Of a DNA stretch of 64,000 bases, positions 18,101 to 26,429 are shown in pieces. The notes below the pieces were generated by a model. That model searched no databases. It was not told the origin of the DNA and worked only from the letters and a program-made list of their open reading frames with translations. Made by a program: the position numbers and the translations under genes. Numbering within the stretch: the first letter of the stretch is position 1; each line of letters opens with the position of its first letter. The DNA comes from Pandoraea vervacti (GTDB lineage: Bacteria > Pseudomonadota > Gammaproteobacteria > Burkholderiales > Burkholderiaceae). The DNA is taken from NCBI RefSeq assembly GCF_000934605.2, contig NZ_CP010897.2, positions 930,001-994,000 of the forward strand, written 5' to 3'.

Positions 18101-19117
18101 TTCGGCGCGGACATTTTCAAGAAGATTGCGAAGAAGCAGACGGCGCATCCGCCGGCAACGGTCGGCAAGCCTGCGCTGCGCGAGGAAGTGATCCACTTCG
18201 TCAACAAGAAGATGCCGGGCAACCTGCCGAAGAAGACGGCGCGCGCGCTGCTCGACATCGAAGACAACAAGGTGGTGCCGATCATTCGCAACCCGAAGGC
18301 CACCACCGTGGATTCGGAAGCGGTGTTCTACTTCCCGGGCTGCGGCTCGGAGCGTCTGTTCTCGCAGGTTGGTCTGGCCACGCAGGCCATGCTCTGGCAC
18401 GTGGGCGTGCAGACGGTGCTGCCGCCGGGCTACCTGTGCTGCGGTTATCCGCAACGCGGGTCGGGGCAGGGCGAGAAGGCCGAGAAGATCGTGACGGACA
18501 ACCGCGTGTTGTTCCATCGCATGGCCAACACGCTGAACTACCTCGACATCAAGACCGTGGTGGTGTCGTGCGGGACTTGCTACGATCAGCTCGCCGGTTA
18601 TGAATTCGAGAAGATTTTCCCGGGCTGCCGCATCGTGGACATCCACGAATATCTGCTCGAGAAGAACGTGAAGCTCGAAGGCGTGAACGGTACGCGCTAC
18701 ATGTATCACGACCCGTGCCACACGCCGATCAAGACGATGGACCCGGTCAAGCTCGTGAACCAGTTGATGGGTAGCGAGAACGACGGCTACAAGATCGAGA
18801 AGAACGATCGTTGCTGTGGCGAATCGGGTACGCTGGCGGTCACGCGTCCGGACATCTCGACGCAGATCCGTTTCCGCAAGGAAGAGGAGATGCGCAAGGG
18901 GGCGGCGAAATTGCGGGTGGACGGCAAGGTGGACGATGTCAAGATCCTGACGAGCTGCCCGTCGTGTCTGCAAGGCCTGTCGCGCTACAACGAGGACGCG
19001 GATGTCACCGCCGACTACATCGTCGTCGAGATCGCCAGGCACGTGCTGGGCGATCAGTGGCTGGTGGACTACGTCAAGGATGCGAACAACGGCGGTATCG
19101 AACGCGTGCTCGTCTGA
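15122..19117 (+). CDS. Fused FAD-linked oxidase / Fe-S oxidoreductase (DUF3683 N-terminus)
   Basis: A 1331-residue protein joining what GlcD and GlcF do as separate subunits. After an N-terminal DUF3683-type region come an FAD-binding PCMH domain (about 195-340; VIPRGGGTGYTGGAIPL, GGNVAMNAGGKKAVL) and an FAD-oxidase C-terminal domain (HMHAGDGNVHTN near 735, SGEHGIGITKLEFL). Two 4Fe-4S motifs follow (CLRCGKCKPVCATHVP near 860, CTVCHKCATPCPV near 922). Two CCG domains close the protein (FYFPGCGSERLF near 1068 and SCPSCLQGL near 1278). It is probably a respiratory 2-hydroxyacid dehydrogenase, D-lactate- or glycolate-like, but the substrate is not readable. ATG 15092 is an alternative start. Confidence 0.9.
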   Translation: MNAPLPAFEPHDAKHAVAAQPPRLREIPYNYTSFSDREIVMRLLGADAWAILDELRAERRTGRSARMLYEVLGDIWVVRRNPYLQDDLLDNPKRRKLLIDALEHRLNEIDKRRRADVAEHADAHGRERAARVEQLEVAARRAVAEFAAEFDKMAELRRRAKKVLGRTTASDNIKFDGLSRVSHVTDATDWRVEYPFVVLTPDSELEMASLVKGCFELGLTVIPRGGGTGYTGGAIPLTPFSAVINTEKLEQLDEVEFIQLPGVDKPVGTIFSGAGVVTRRVAEAAERAGLVFAVDPTSIDASCIGGNVAMNAGGKKAVLWGTALDNLAWWRMVDPQGNWLEVTRLDHNLGKIHDIPVARFELKWYDGNQAPGAALLKTELLEIEGKRFRKEGLGKDVTDKFLAGLPGIQKEGCDGLITSARWILHKMPAHTRTVCLEFFGQAKEAIPSIVEIKDYMFAQTAAGGAILAGLEHLDERYLRAVGYATKSKRNAFPKMVLIGDIVGDDDNAVAQATSEVIRMANGKSGEGFVAVSAEARKKFWLDRSRTAAIARHTNAFKINEDVVIPLHRMGEYTDHIERINIELSLKNKLQLVDALETFFEAGNLPLGKTDDANEIPSAELLEDRVQTALTMLREVRARWEFLRDNFEMPLAEAIPLLNRHGIREINVALNERLQKQPETRLIDLLQDRTVRISWKQEIRAELRQIFTGGEFKPILDEAQAIHKRVLHGRVFVALHMHAGDGNVHTNIPVNSDNYEMLQDAHKAVARIMDIARSLDGVISGEHGIGITKLEFLTEAEIGEFRAYKLRVDPEGRFNKGKLLNLPELPADLRNAYTPSFGLMGYESLIMQQSDIGAIADSVKDCLRCGKCKPVCATHVPRANLLYSPRNKILATSLLIEAFLYEEQTRRGVSIKHWDEFNDVADHCTVCHKCATPCPVKIDFGDVTMNMRNLLRKMGKKKFNPGAAAGMFFLNATNPETINITRKVMIDWGYKAQRFGADIFKKIAKKQTAHPPATVGKPALREEVIHFVNKKMPGNLPKKTARALLDIEDNKVVPIIRNPKATTVDSEAVFYFPGCGSERLFSQVGLATQAMLWHVGVQTVLPPGYLCCGYPQRGSGQGEKAEKIVTDNRVLFHRMANTLNYLDIKTVVVSCGTCYDQLAGYEFEKIFPGCRIVDIHEYLLEKNVKLEGVNGTRYMYHDPCHTPIKTMDPVKLVNQLMGSENDGYKIEKNDRCCGESGTLAVTRPDISTQIRFRKEEEMRKGAAKLRVDGKVDDVKILTSCPSCLQGLSRYNEDADVTADYIVVEIARHVLGDQWLVDYVKDANNGGIERVLV

Positions 19118-19197
19118 TGCTTTTTTTGCCCCCTCTGCCCCAGCTGCGCCTGGCGGGCAACGCGGCCGATGCCTGACCGACGGATCACGGAGGTGGC

Positions 19198-20886
19198 ATG
19201 GAGGTAGTCTACACAGCACTGATCCTGCTGTTCGTGGTGGCGCTGACCGGCGTGCTGGTCAGCTTCGTCCGGTTTCTGCCCGTGCCGCTCGTGCAGATCG
19301 CCGTGGGTGCCGCGCTCGCTTATCCGGGCGCGGGCCTGCACATCGATCTCGACCCTGAGATCTTCTTCCTGCTGTTCATTCCGCCGCTGCTCTTCGCCGA
19401 CGGCTGGCGCATGCCCAAGCGCGAGTTCTGGCACCTGCGGGTGCCGATCATCGCCATGGCGCTCGGTCTCGTGATCTTCACCGTGCTGGGCGTGGGCTAC
19501 TTCATCCACTGGATGATTCCCTCGATTCCGCTGGCGGTCGCGTTCGCACTCGGTGGCGTACTCTCGCCGACCGACGCCGTCGCCGTCTCCGCACTCACCG
19601 GGCGCATGCGCATGCCTACACGGCTCATGCACGTGCTCGAAGGCGAGGCAATGATGAACGACGCCTCCGGTCTGGTGGCCTTCAAGTTTGCTTTGGTGGC
19701 CGCCACGACCGGCATCTTCTCCATCGGCAACGCCACGTTCTCGTTCTTCGTGATCGCGCTGGGCGGCCTGCTCGCCGGATGGGCGGTGACCTGGCTGTTC
19801 ACGCAATTCCATCGCCGCGTACTCGACGCGTCGACCGAAGAGCCCGCGACCGTCGTGCTGCTCCTGCTGCTCATGCCGTTTGCCGCCTACCTGCTCGCGG
19901 AGCATTTCGGCTTTTCCGGCATTCTCGCGGCGGTGGCTGCAGGCATGACGGTCAGCTCCACGGATCTGCTCAACTCTCGCACGGCCACACGCATTCTCGG
20001 CAACGGGGTGTGGTCGATGCTCGAATTCGTCTTCAATGGCGCCGTGTTCGTGCTGCTCGGCCTGCAATTGCCCGACATCGTGCGCGCGGCGCTGCGTCCG
20101 AGCGAACACCTTTGGGGCACGCTGGTAAATCTGGGCGAGCTGATGTTCTACGTTGGCGCCATTTCGGCGGTGCTGATCGTGCTGCGCTTTTGCTGGGTGT
20201 GGGTGGCGTGGCGTGTGATGTATTTCCTCGGCATGCGTCGCGGAGAAATCACGATGAAGCCCGGGATTCGCTTCACCGGTGTGACGGCGCTGTCCGGTGT
20301 GCGCGGTGCGGTGACGCTCGCCGGTGCGCTTTCCGTGCCGTTGGCGCTGCCGGGCGGCGCGCCGTTCCCGGGGCGCGATCTGCTGATTTTTCTCGCCGCC
20401 GGTGTGATCCTGCTCTCGCTCATTGGCGGCAGCCTCGGACTGCCGGTACTGCTGCGCGGCGTGCGCTGGCCGGTCGAAGACCCGCGCAATCGCGAGATGG
20501 GCGAGGCGAGGCTCGCGGCGTCGGAGGCGGCGATTCGTGCCGTCGAGTCGTTGCAAAAGGTGATTGCGAAGTCGGGCGACGAACTGGATACGGCCGTGTG
20601 CGCCGAAGCCGCCGCCCGCGTGATGGGTCGTTATCGCCGCACGCTCAATGCGTCCACGGCCACCGACGAGATGCGCGAGCGCGCGGTGCGTGAGGTGGAA
20701 GTCGAGCGTCGTTTGCGAGCGGCAGCGTTGCAGGCCGAGCGCGTGGAGTTGTCGCGCCTGCGCATTACGCACCGCATCAACGACGAGACGCTGCGCGAAT
20801 TGCTCAGCGAAATCGATTTTGCGGAGCTCGCGCTCGGGCCGGTCGATCCGGCGACGGGCAAGCGCCGAAAGGGCAGGAAGCACTGA
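19198..20886 (+). CDS. Na+/H+ antiporter, CPA1 family
   Basis: A 562-residue cation:proton antiporter of the inner membrane. About 12-13 hydrophobic helices fill residues 1-420, with the conserved core GGVLSPTDAVAVSALTGR and the following helix EGEAMMNDASGLVAFKFAL, which carry the family's ion-binding acidic residues. The last 130 residues are a charged cytoplasmic domain rich in Arg and Glu, probably coiled-coil (EMRERAVREVEVERRLRAAA). The start follows GGAGGTGGC directly. Role inferred: pH and sodium homeostasis. It lies 80 bp after the Fe-S oxidoreductase stop. Confidence 0.93.
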   Translation: MEVVYTALILLFVVALTGVLVSFVRFLPVPLVQIAVGAALAYPGAGLHIDLDPEIFFLLFIPPLLFADGWRMPKREFWHLRVPIIAMALGLVIFTVLGVGYFIHWMIPSIPLAVAFALGGVLSPTDAVAVSALTGRMRMPTRLMHVLEGEAMMNDASGLVAFKFALVAATTGIFSIGNATFSFFVIALGGLLAGWAVTWLFTQFHRRVLDASTEEPATVVLLLLLMPFAAYLLAEHFGFSGILAAVAAGMTVSSTDLLNSRTATRILGNGVWSMLEFVFNGAVFVLLGLQLPDIVRAALRPSEHLWGTLVNLGELMFYVGAISAVLIVLRFCWVWVAWRVMYFLGMRRGEITMKPGIRFTGVTALSGVRGAVTLAGALSVPLALPGGAPFPGRDLLIFLAAGVILLSLIGGSLGLPVLLRGVRWPVEDPRNREMGEARLAASEAAIRAVESLQKVIAKSGDELDTAVCAEAAARVMGRYRRTLNASTATDEMRERAVREVEVERRLRAAALQAERVELSRLRITHRINDETLRELLSEIDFAELALGPVDPATGKRRKGRKH

Positions 20887-20977
20887 CGTGCGTCACGCGC
20901 GCAACGCTGCGACAACGCGCGATCGTCCGAGATGATGTGCGGTGGTGTGGGAATGGCCAATGCAAGGGAGAGCGAGG

Positions 20978-21415
20978 ATGGAGTGTCCGTTTTGCGCCGG
21001 TGACGGCGGTGAAGTCGTGTGGCGCGATGCGGTGCTGCGGGTGGTGCTGGCGAACGAAGCCGGTTATCCGGGGTTTGCCCGCGTGATCTGGCACACGCAC
21101 GTGGCCGAGATGAGCGATCTGCCGGAGACCGCGCGCGAACATGTGATGCGCGCCGTGTTCGCCGTCGAGACGGCACAGCGCACGGTGATGTCGCCGCACA
21201 AGGTCAACGTGGCGAGTTTGGGCAATATGGTGCCGCACGTGCATTGGCATGTGATTCCGCGTTATCGCGACGACGTCCACTTCCCCGGTTCCGTGTGGAG
21301 CGCCCCGCAACGCGAATTGCCGCAGGCCGTGATCGCCGAACGCTCGGCGTGGATGCCCGCGCTGCGCGTGGCCATCGTGGCAGAATTGGAGCGAATCCCG
21401 GGATGGCCGGGGTAA
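20978..21415 (+). CDS. HIT family hydrolase
   Basis: A 145-residue histidine-triad protein. The catalytic triad HVHWHVIPRY (about residues 88-97) matches H-x-H-x-H-x-x. The N-terminal CPFCAG is usual in bacterial HIT proteins. HIT enzymes hydrolyse nucleotidyl phosphoramidates or dinucleoside polyphosphates. I chose the ATG at 20978 because of the GGGAGAGCGAGG just upstream; an in-frame GTG 12 codons earlier is less likely. The final codons (tgg ccg ggg taa) are the first unit of a 13-bp tandem array that continues past the stop. Confidence 0.9.
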   Translation: MECPFCAGDGGEVVWRDAVLRVVLANEAGYPGFARVIWHTHVAEMSDLPETAREHVMRAVFAVETAQRTVMSPHKVNVASLGNMVPHVHWHVIPRYRDDVHFPGSVWSAPQRELPQAVIAERSAWMPALRVAIVAELERIPGWPG

Positions 21416-21456
21416 AAGGCCGGGGTAAAAGGCCGCGGTAACTGGCCGGTGTGAAT
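21405..21456. repeat. 4 x 13-bp tandem array at the HIT gene end
   Basis: Units ggccggggtaaaa (twice, identical), ggccgcggtaact and ggccggtgtgaat. The array starts inside the last codons of the HIT gene, so the stop codon sits in the first unit and TAA recurs in units 2 and 3. It is one of several similar arrays at gene ends in this window. Confidence 0.85.
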
Positions 21457-21618
21457 GGATGGGGCGCCCGATACGACGCGTCGGGCGGCATGACCGCTCA
21501 CGCCTGAGCGGCTATACTGCCCGCCGATGTGCGATACGATGCGCCGCTGCAGGCGTCACTGAATGTGCCATCCAATGTGCCATGACCCGGCACGCGATGA
21601 ATTTTCTGGAGCAAGACC

Positions 21619-22032
21619 ATGGCTGGGCTGGAGAAAGACACGCCGATTCCCGTTTCCCTGACGCTGCATCGCGCTTCGAAGGTGCTGGAACTCGGTTACG
21701 AAGACGGCAAGACCTACCGCCTGCCGTTCGAATTGCTGCGTGTGCTCTCGCCCTCGGCGGAAGTGCGCGGTCACGGTCCGGGGCAGGAAACGCTGCAAAC
21801 CGGTAAGCGCGATGTCACGTTGAACGGCCTGGAGCCGATCGGCAATTACGCGGTGCGTCCCGTGTTCTCGGATGGACACGACACCGGCATTTATTCGTGG
21901 GACTTCCTCTACGAGCTGTGCGTGCGACAGGACGCGCTGTGGCAGGAGTACCTGGACAAGCTCGCGGCGGCCGGCGTCGATCGTGACACGCCGATGCCGT
22001 CGCCGTCCGCCGGTGGCTGCCACCACCATTGA
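21619..22032 (+). CDS. DUF971 domain protein (gamma-butyrobetaine hydroxylase-like N-terminal domain)
   Basis: A 137-residue protein of the DUF971 family, found alone in many proteobacteria and as the N-terminal zinc-binding module of gamma-butyrobetaine hydroxylases. Conserved segments are LELGYEDGKTYRLPFELLRV, PIGNYAVRPVFSDGHDTGIY and SWDFLYELC. The C-terminus is Gly-Gly-Cys-His-His-His, a likely metal-binding tail. It sits 57 bp upstream of ubiE. This neighbour pairing is common in betaproteobacteria, but a ubiquinone role is only suggested by context. Confidence 0.88.
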   Translation: MAGLEKDTPIPVSLTLHRASKVLELGYEDGKTYRLPFELLRVLSPSAEVRGHGPGQETLQTGKRDVTLNGLEPIGNYAVRPVFSDGHDTGIYSWDFLYELCVRQDALWQEYLDKLAAAGVDRDTPMPSPSAGGCHHH

Positions 22033-22089
22033 GGTTGCGGCGATGCGCGCCTGAGCGTGCGCTCGCTTACATGATTTTGGAGATGTGCA

Positions 22090-22824
22090 ATGGGTGATCA
22101 GACCCACTTCGGTTATGAAACCGTGGACGAAAAGGAAAAGGCCGGCAAAGTCGCCGAAGTCTTCCATTCCGTCGCGAGCAAGTACGACATCATGAACGAC
22201 CTGATGTCGGGCGGCCTGCACCGCATCTGGAAGGCGTTCACGATCGGGCGCGCCGCTGTGCGCCCGGGCTTCAAGGTGCTCGACATTGCGGGCGGCACGG
22301 GTGATCTCTCGAAGGCGTTCGCGCGCCAGGCGGGGCCGAGCGGCGAAGTCTGGCACACCGACATCAACGAATCGATGTTGCGCGTGGGGCGCGACCGTCT
22401 GCTCGACGACGGCATCGTCACGCCGTCGCTGCTGTGCGATGCGGAGAAACTGCCGTTCCCGTCGAACTATTTCGACGTGGTGAGCGTGGCGTTCGGCCTG
22501 CGCAACATGACGCACAAGGATGCGGCCCTTGCGGAAATGCGCCGCGTGATCAAGCCGGGCGGCAAGGTGATGGTGCTGGAATTCTCGAAGGTCTGGCAGC
22601 CGCTGGAAAAGGCGTACGACGCCTATTCGTTCAAAGTGTTGCCATGGCTCGGCTCGCGCATTGCGGGCGATGCCGACAGCTACCGCTATCTGGCCGAGTC
22701 GATTCGCATGCACCCCGATCAGGAAACGCTCAAGTCGATGATGGAAGACGTCGGCCTCGAGCGGGTCGAGTATCACAACCTGACGGCTGGCGTCGTAGCG
22801 CTGCACATCGGCCGCAAGTTCTGA
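22090..22824 (+). CDS. ubiE: Demethylmenaquinone/ubiquinone C-methyltransferase
   Basis: A 244-residue SAM-dependent methyltransferase that carries out the C-methylation in ubiquinone and menaquinone synthesis. Motif I is VLDIAGGTGDLSKAFARQAG (about residues 65-84), and UbiE signature regions are SKYDIMNDLMSGGLHRIWK, VAFGLRNMTHKDAAL and VMVLEFSKVWQPLEKAYD. Length matches the family. ubiJ and ubiB lie 1.4-2.0 kb downstream on the same strand, with a Tim44-like gene between. A strong terminator separates ubiE from that gene. Confidence 0.97.
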   Translation: MGDQTHFGYETVDEKEKAGKVAEVFHSVASKYDIMNDLMSGGLHRIWKAFTIGRAAVRPGFKVLDIAGGTGDLSKAFARQAGPSGEVWHTDINESMLRVGRDRLLDDGIVTPSLLCDAEKLPFPSNYFDVVSVAFGLRNMTHKDAALAEMRRVIKPGGKVMVLEFSKVWQPLEKAYDAYSFKVLPWLGSRIAGDADSYRYLAESIRMHPDQETLKSMMEDVGLERVEYHNLTAGVVALHIGRKF

Positions 22825-22898
22825 GTACACGCTCACTTACCGGCCCATCTGGCATATACGACACATCCGACAGACCTGACACGCCAGACCCGATGCTG

Positions 22899-22937
22899 CG
22901 CCCCGGACCGTGGAAAATTTCCACGCCGGGGCGTTTT
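22899..22937 (+). terminator. Rho-independent terminator after ubiE
   Basis: CGCCCCGG pairs with CCGGGGCG and, inside a 2-base bulge, CGTGGAAA pairs with TTTCCACG. The roughly 16-bp stem is followed by TTTT. Confidence 0.85.
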
Positions 22938-23086
22938 GTCTGGAATCCCTAAGAACAAGCTAATTTTGCTGTGGCAGAATCGCCCGACGCCTTATCTGGT
23001 TTCAGTACGTAAAAAGCGGCTGAACCATTTGGGTTGACGTCTGTCAATAGACAGCAACCTATAAACTCCACGGAGAGACCAGAACG

Positions 23087-24073
23087 ATGTTCCAGTTCCT
23101 GAAAAACAAGCTGTTGTTGGGCGTTGTGGCCGGCGTAGTGGCGGTCGGCATGACGATCGCGGACGCTGACGCCAAGCGCGTTGGCGGCGGCCGGAGCATC
23201 GGCAAGCAGTCCAACACCGTGACGCAACGTCAGGCAACGCCGCAACAACCGGCGCAAGCCGCACCGGGCGCCGCCCCGACGCAGGCAGCACCGGCTGCCG
23301 CCGGCGCAGGCGCCGCGGGTGCGGCCGCCGCCGCCAAACCGGCCAACCGCTGGCTCGGGCCGATCGCCGGTCTGGCCGCCGGTCTCGGTATCGCCGCGCT
23401 GCTGTCGCACTTCGGCATGGGCGGTGCGTTTGCGAGCATGATGGCCAACGTCATCATCATCGCGTTGATCGCCTTCGCCGTGATGTGGATCATTCGCCGT
23501 TTCCGCGGCAACAAGTCGCAGTCGCAGACGCCGGCCTATGCGGGCGCAGGCAACGACGCTTCGAACAATTCGCTGCGTCAGTCGTGGGAAGACGAGTCGC
23601 GTCAGCAACCGGCCCAGCCGTCGCATCCGGCTGGCGCATCCGCCCTGCCGGTGGCCGCTGGCGCCGCAGCGGGCGCTGCCGCCACGGAGTCGTTCGGTGT
23701 GCCGGCCGGTTTCGATACGGAAGGCTTCCTGCGCAGCGCGAAGGTGTACTTCAACCGTCTGCAAGCCGCATGGGACAAGGGCGATCAGGCCGACATCAAC
23801 GAGTTCACCACGCCGCAGATGTTCGCGGAAATCAAGATGGACCTCGAAGAGCGCGGCAAGTCGACCAACCGTACGGATGTCGTGCAGCTTGACGCCGAAC
23901 TCCTTGGTATCGAGCAGTCGACCAGCGAGTACATGGCCAGCGTTCGCTTCTCGGGCCTGATCCGCGAAACCGAAGGGGCCGCCGCCGAGCCGTTCAACGA
24001 GGTGTGGAACCTGACCAAGCCGGTGACCGGCAACGGCGGCTGGGTGCTCGCCGGGATTCAGCAGCTCAGCTAA
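23087..24073 (+). CDS. Tim44-like domain membrane protein
   Basis: A 328-residue envelope protein. A hydrophobic N-terminal signal/anchor (about 8-28, KLLLGVVAGVVAVGMTIADA) is followed by an Ala/Gln/Pro-rich linker and two helices (about 87-108 and 118-134, ending VMWIIRRFRG). The C-terminal half is a Tim44-like domain (about 205-328, with VYFNRLQAAWDKGDQADINE). Bacterial Tim44-like (TimA-type) proteins are membrane-associated, but their role is not firmly established. A TTGACG (23034) and TATAAA (23060) 20 bp apart form a weak promoter candidate. It lies between ubiE and ubiJ and has its own terminator. Confidence 0.87.
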   Translation: MFQFLKNKLLLGVVAGVVAVGMTIADADAKRVGGGRSIGKQSNTVTQRQATPQQPAQAAPGAAPTQAAPAAAGAGAAGAAAAAKPANRWLGPIAGLAAGLGIAALLSHFGMGGAFASMMANVIIIALIAFAVMWIIRRFRGNKSQSQTPAYAGAGNDASNNSLRQSWEDESRQQPAQPSHPAGASALPVAAGAAAGAAATESFGVPAGFDTEGFLRSAKVYFNRLQAAWDKGDQADINEFTTPQMFAEIKMDLEERGKSTNRTDVVQLDAELLGIEQSTSEYMASVRFSGLIRETEGAAAEPFNEVWNLTKPVTGNGGWVLAGIQQLS

Positions 24074-24110
24074 GCTGGCGACGTTTTTGCCGTAACCTGC
24101 CTTACAATGA

Positions 24111-24141
24111 GAGCCCGCGCACCGAAGCGCGGGCTCTTTTG
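24111..24141 (+). terminator. Rho-independent terminator after Tim44-like gene
   Basis: GAGCCCGCGC and GCGCGGGCTC form a perfect 10-bp stem with a 6-base loop, followed by TTTT and a second T-run. Confidence 0.9.
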
Positions 24142-24219
24142 TTTTTGCCGTCCGAAGATCGTTGCCGGACGGCGTCTTTCGGTGCGACCGGTGTTCAGCG
24201 CCGGTCGGCCGCCTAGCTC

Positions 24220-24843
24220 ATGACCGTAGCCGCCAAAGCCTTTGCCGCCACCGTGAACCATCTGCTCGCCCGCGAACCGTGGGCACGCGAGCGCCTGCGC
24301 CATCACATCGGTGCGTCCGCCCGGTTGGCCATGTCCGCAATCGACCTGCGCCTGCGCGTGGGCGACGACGGCTATCTCGCCGCCGCCGAAGCCAATTTCC
24401 CCTGCGATGTCAGTATTTCGGTGCCCCCGGCGGCGCTGGCGGACTTCGCGGGTGGCGGACAAGCCGCCGTGATGCGCCACGTCAAGATCGAGGGCGACGC
24501 CGAGTTTGCCAACACGGTGTCGTATCTTGCCCAGCATCTGCGCTGGGAGGCCGCCGAAGACCTCAGCAAGGTGATTGGCGACGCTGCCGCGCACCGCGTG
24601 ACCGAGACCGGCAAGGCCGCCGTGGCCGGCGCACGGCGCACGGGGGGCACGCTGGCGCGTTCGCTGGCCGATTATCTGGTTGAAGAGAATCCCATGCTCG
24701 TGGCGCGACCGCGACTCGATGCGATGCGCACGGATATCGGTACCTTGCGCGATGACCTCGCGCGGCTGGAAAAGCGCATCGAGAAGCTGGAACGTCAGAC
24801 GGGGACTGCCGTTGCGGCACCTCGCACTCACGGAGGCCGTTGA
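24220..24843 (+). CDS. ubiJ: Ubiquinone biosynthesis accessory factor UbiJ
   Basis: A 207-residue SCP2-domain protein (older name YigP) that binds lipid intermediates for the cytosolic Ubi complex. The N-terminal part contains LRLRVGDDGYLAA and, typical of UbiJ, GDAEFANTVSYLAQHLRWEAAEDLSKVIGD divided over about residues 88-118. The C-terminal 40 residues form a heptad-like coiled coil (IGTLRDDLARLEKRIEKLER). ubiB starts 3 bases after its stop, reproducing the ubiE-ubiJ-ubiB order seen in E. coli with an insertion. Confidence 0.93.
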   Translation: MTVAAKAFAATVNHLLAREPWARERLRHHIGASARLAMSAIDLRLRVGDDGYLAAAEANFPCDVSISVPPAALADFAGGGQAAVMRHVKIEGDAEFANTVSYLAQHLRWEAAEDLSKVIGDAAAHRVTETGKAAVAGARRTGGTLARSLADYLVEENPMLVARPRLDAMRTDIGTLRDDLARLEKRIEKLERQTGTAVAAPRTHGGR

Positions 24844-24846
24844 CCG

Positions 24847-26406
24847 ATGCGTCTTCTGCGTCTCATCAAGATTGTCTTCGTCTGTTACCGGTATGGTCTC
24901 GACGAACTGGTGCTCTCAAGCATTCCCCATCCCTTCACGCGGGCGCTCTTGCGTGTGCTCACCATCGGGCGCAGCGGCCTGAAGGCGCCGCGTGGCGAAC
25001 GCCTGCGTCTGGCGCTCGAATCGCTCGGGCCGATCTTCGTGAAGTTCGGGCAGGTGCTTTCCACGCGCCGCGACCTGATGCCGCCCGACATCGCGCTGGA
25101 ACTCGCGCGTTTGCAGGATCAGGTGCCGCCGTTCGATCCGCAGGTGGCGCATGCGAGCATCGAAAAGTCGCTGGGGCGTCCGCTCGAAGAAGTGTTTGTG
25201 GAGTTCGAGCGCATTCCGGTGGCCAGCGCGTCGATTGCGCAGGTGCACTTTGCCAGGATTCGCGAGGGGGAGCATGCGGGCAAGGACGTCGCCGTGAAGG
25301 TGCTGCGCCCGAACATGCTTGGTGTCATCGACAGCGATCTGGCGCTCATGCGCGATCTGGCCGGCTGGGTCGAACGCCTGTGGCCGGACGGCAAGCGACT
25401 CAAGCCGCGCGAAGTCGTTGCCGAATTCGACAAGTACCTGCACGACGAGCTCGACCTGATGCGCGAAGCCGCCAACGCCGCGCAGCTTCGCCGCAACTTC
25501 ATCGACTCCGGCATGCTGATGGTGCCCGAGATCTATTGGGAGTTCAGTTCCAGTTCGGTGCTCGTGATGGAGCGCATGTACGGCGTGCCGATCAGCCAGA
25601 TCGACGTGCTGCGCGAGGCGGGCGTGGATCTGAAGAAGCTCGCGCGCGAAGGCGTCGAGATCTTCTTCACGCAGTTCCTGCGCGACGGCTTCTTCCACGC
25701 GGATATGCATCCGGGCAACATTCTGGTCAGCCTCGACCCCGCCACGTTCGGCCGCTACATTGCGCTCGATTGCGGCATCGTAGGCGCCCTGTCCGAGTTC
25801 GACAAGAATTACCTGGCGCAAAACTTCCTTGCGTTCTTCCGTCGCGACTACCACCGGGTGGCGTCGCTGCATCTGGAGTCGGGCTGGGTGCCGCCCGATA
25901 CGCGTGTGGAGGAACTCGAAGGGGCGATTCGCGCGGTGTGCGAGCCGTATTTCGACCGTCCCCTCAAGGAAATTTCGCTTGGGCTGGTGCTGATGCGTCT
26001 GTTCCAGACGTCGCGCCGCTTCAATGTCGAAATTCAGCCGCAACTCGTGTTGTTGCAGAAAACGCTGCTTAATATCGAGGGATTGGGGCGACAGCTCGAT
26101 CCGGATCTGGATCTGTGGAAGACCGCCAAGCCGTTCCTCGAGCGCTGGATGGCCGAGCAGATCGGGCCGCGTGGCTGGCTGGAGCGCCTGAAGGCCGAGG
26201 TGCCGCAATGGAGCAAGACAATGCCGCAGTTGCCGCGTCTGATCCATCAGGCGCTAGCCGTCCACGCGCGTCCACAGGACGACACGCTGCTGCTGGCGTT
26301 GCTGCACGAGCAGCGCCGCACCAATCGGTTGCTCACGGGCGCGTTTTGCCTTGTCGGCGGCATTGCCATTGGCGTGCTGACGGCATTCGTGTGGCTGTAT
26401 AGCTGA
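24847..26406 (+). CDS. ubiB: Ubiquinone biosynthesis regulatory kinase-like protein UbiB
   Basis: A 519-residue atypical kinase/ATPase of the ABC1/ADCK/UbiB family needed for ubiquinone synthesis. The KxGQ motif is in GPIFVKFGQVLSTRRDLMP (about 60). The Ala-rich loop PVASASIAQVHFA (about 122-134) replaces the kinase Gly-rich loop. The catalytic and metal-binding DGFFHADMHPGN and LDCGIVG follow. A C-terminal hydrophobic helix (about 495-517, FCLVGGIAIGVLTAFVWLY) anchors it to the membrane. It is translationally close to ubiJ. Confidence 0.97.
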   Translation: MRLLRLIKIVFVCYRYGLDELVLSSIPHPFTRALLRVLTIGRSGLKAPRGERLRLALESLGPIFVKFGQVLSTRRDLMPPDIALELARLQDQVPPFDPQVAHASIEKSLGRPLEEVFVEFERIPVASASIAQVHFARIREGEHAGKDVAVKVLRPNMLGVIDSDLALMRDLAGWVERLWPDGKRLKPREVVAEFDKYLHDELDLMREAANAAQLRRNFIDSGMLMVPEIYWEFSSSSVLVMERMYGVPISQIDVLREAGVDLKKLAREGVEIFFTQFLRDGFFHADMHPGNILVSLDPATFGRYIALDCGIVGALSEFDKNYLAQNFLAFFRRDYHRVASLHLESGWVPPDTRVEELEGAIRAVCEPYFDRPLKEISLGLVLMRLFQTSRRFNVEIQPQLVLLQKTLLNIEGLGRQLDPDLDLWKTAKPFLERWMAEQIGPRGWLERLKAEVPQWSKTMPQLPRLIHQALAVHARPQDDTLLLALLHEQRRTNRLLTGAFCLVGGIAIGVLTAFVWLYS

Positions 26407-26429
26407 TCCGCATTTTTCGAACGGGGCGA

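Noticed and set aside
14939..19219. A 1426-codon open frame on the minus strand opposite the FAD/Fe-S oxidoreductase gene.
   Set aside because: It is the antisense shadow of a real 1331-aa enzyme with many conserved motifs. High GC makes long open antisense frames common here. The translation is rich in His, Arg and Ala, with no domain or ribosome site.
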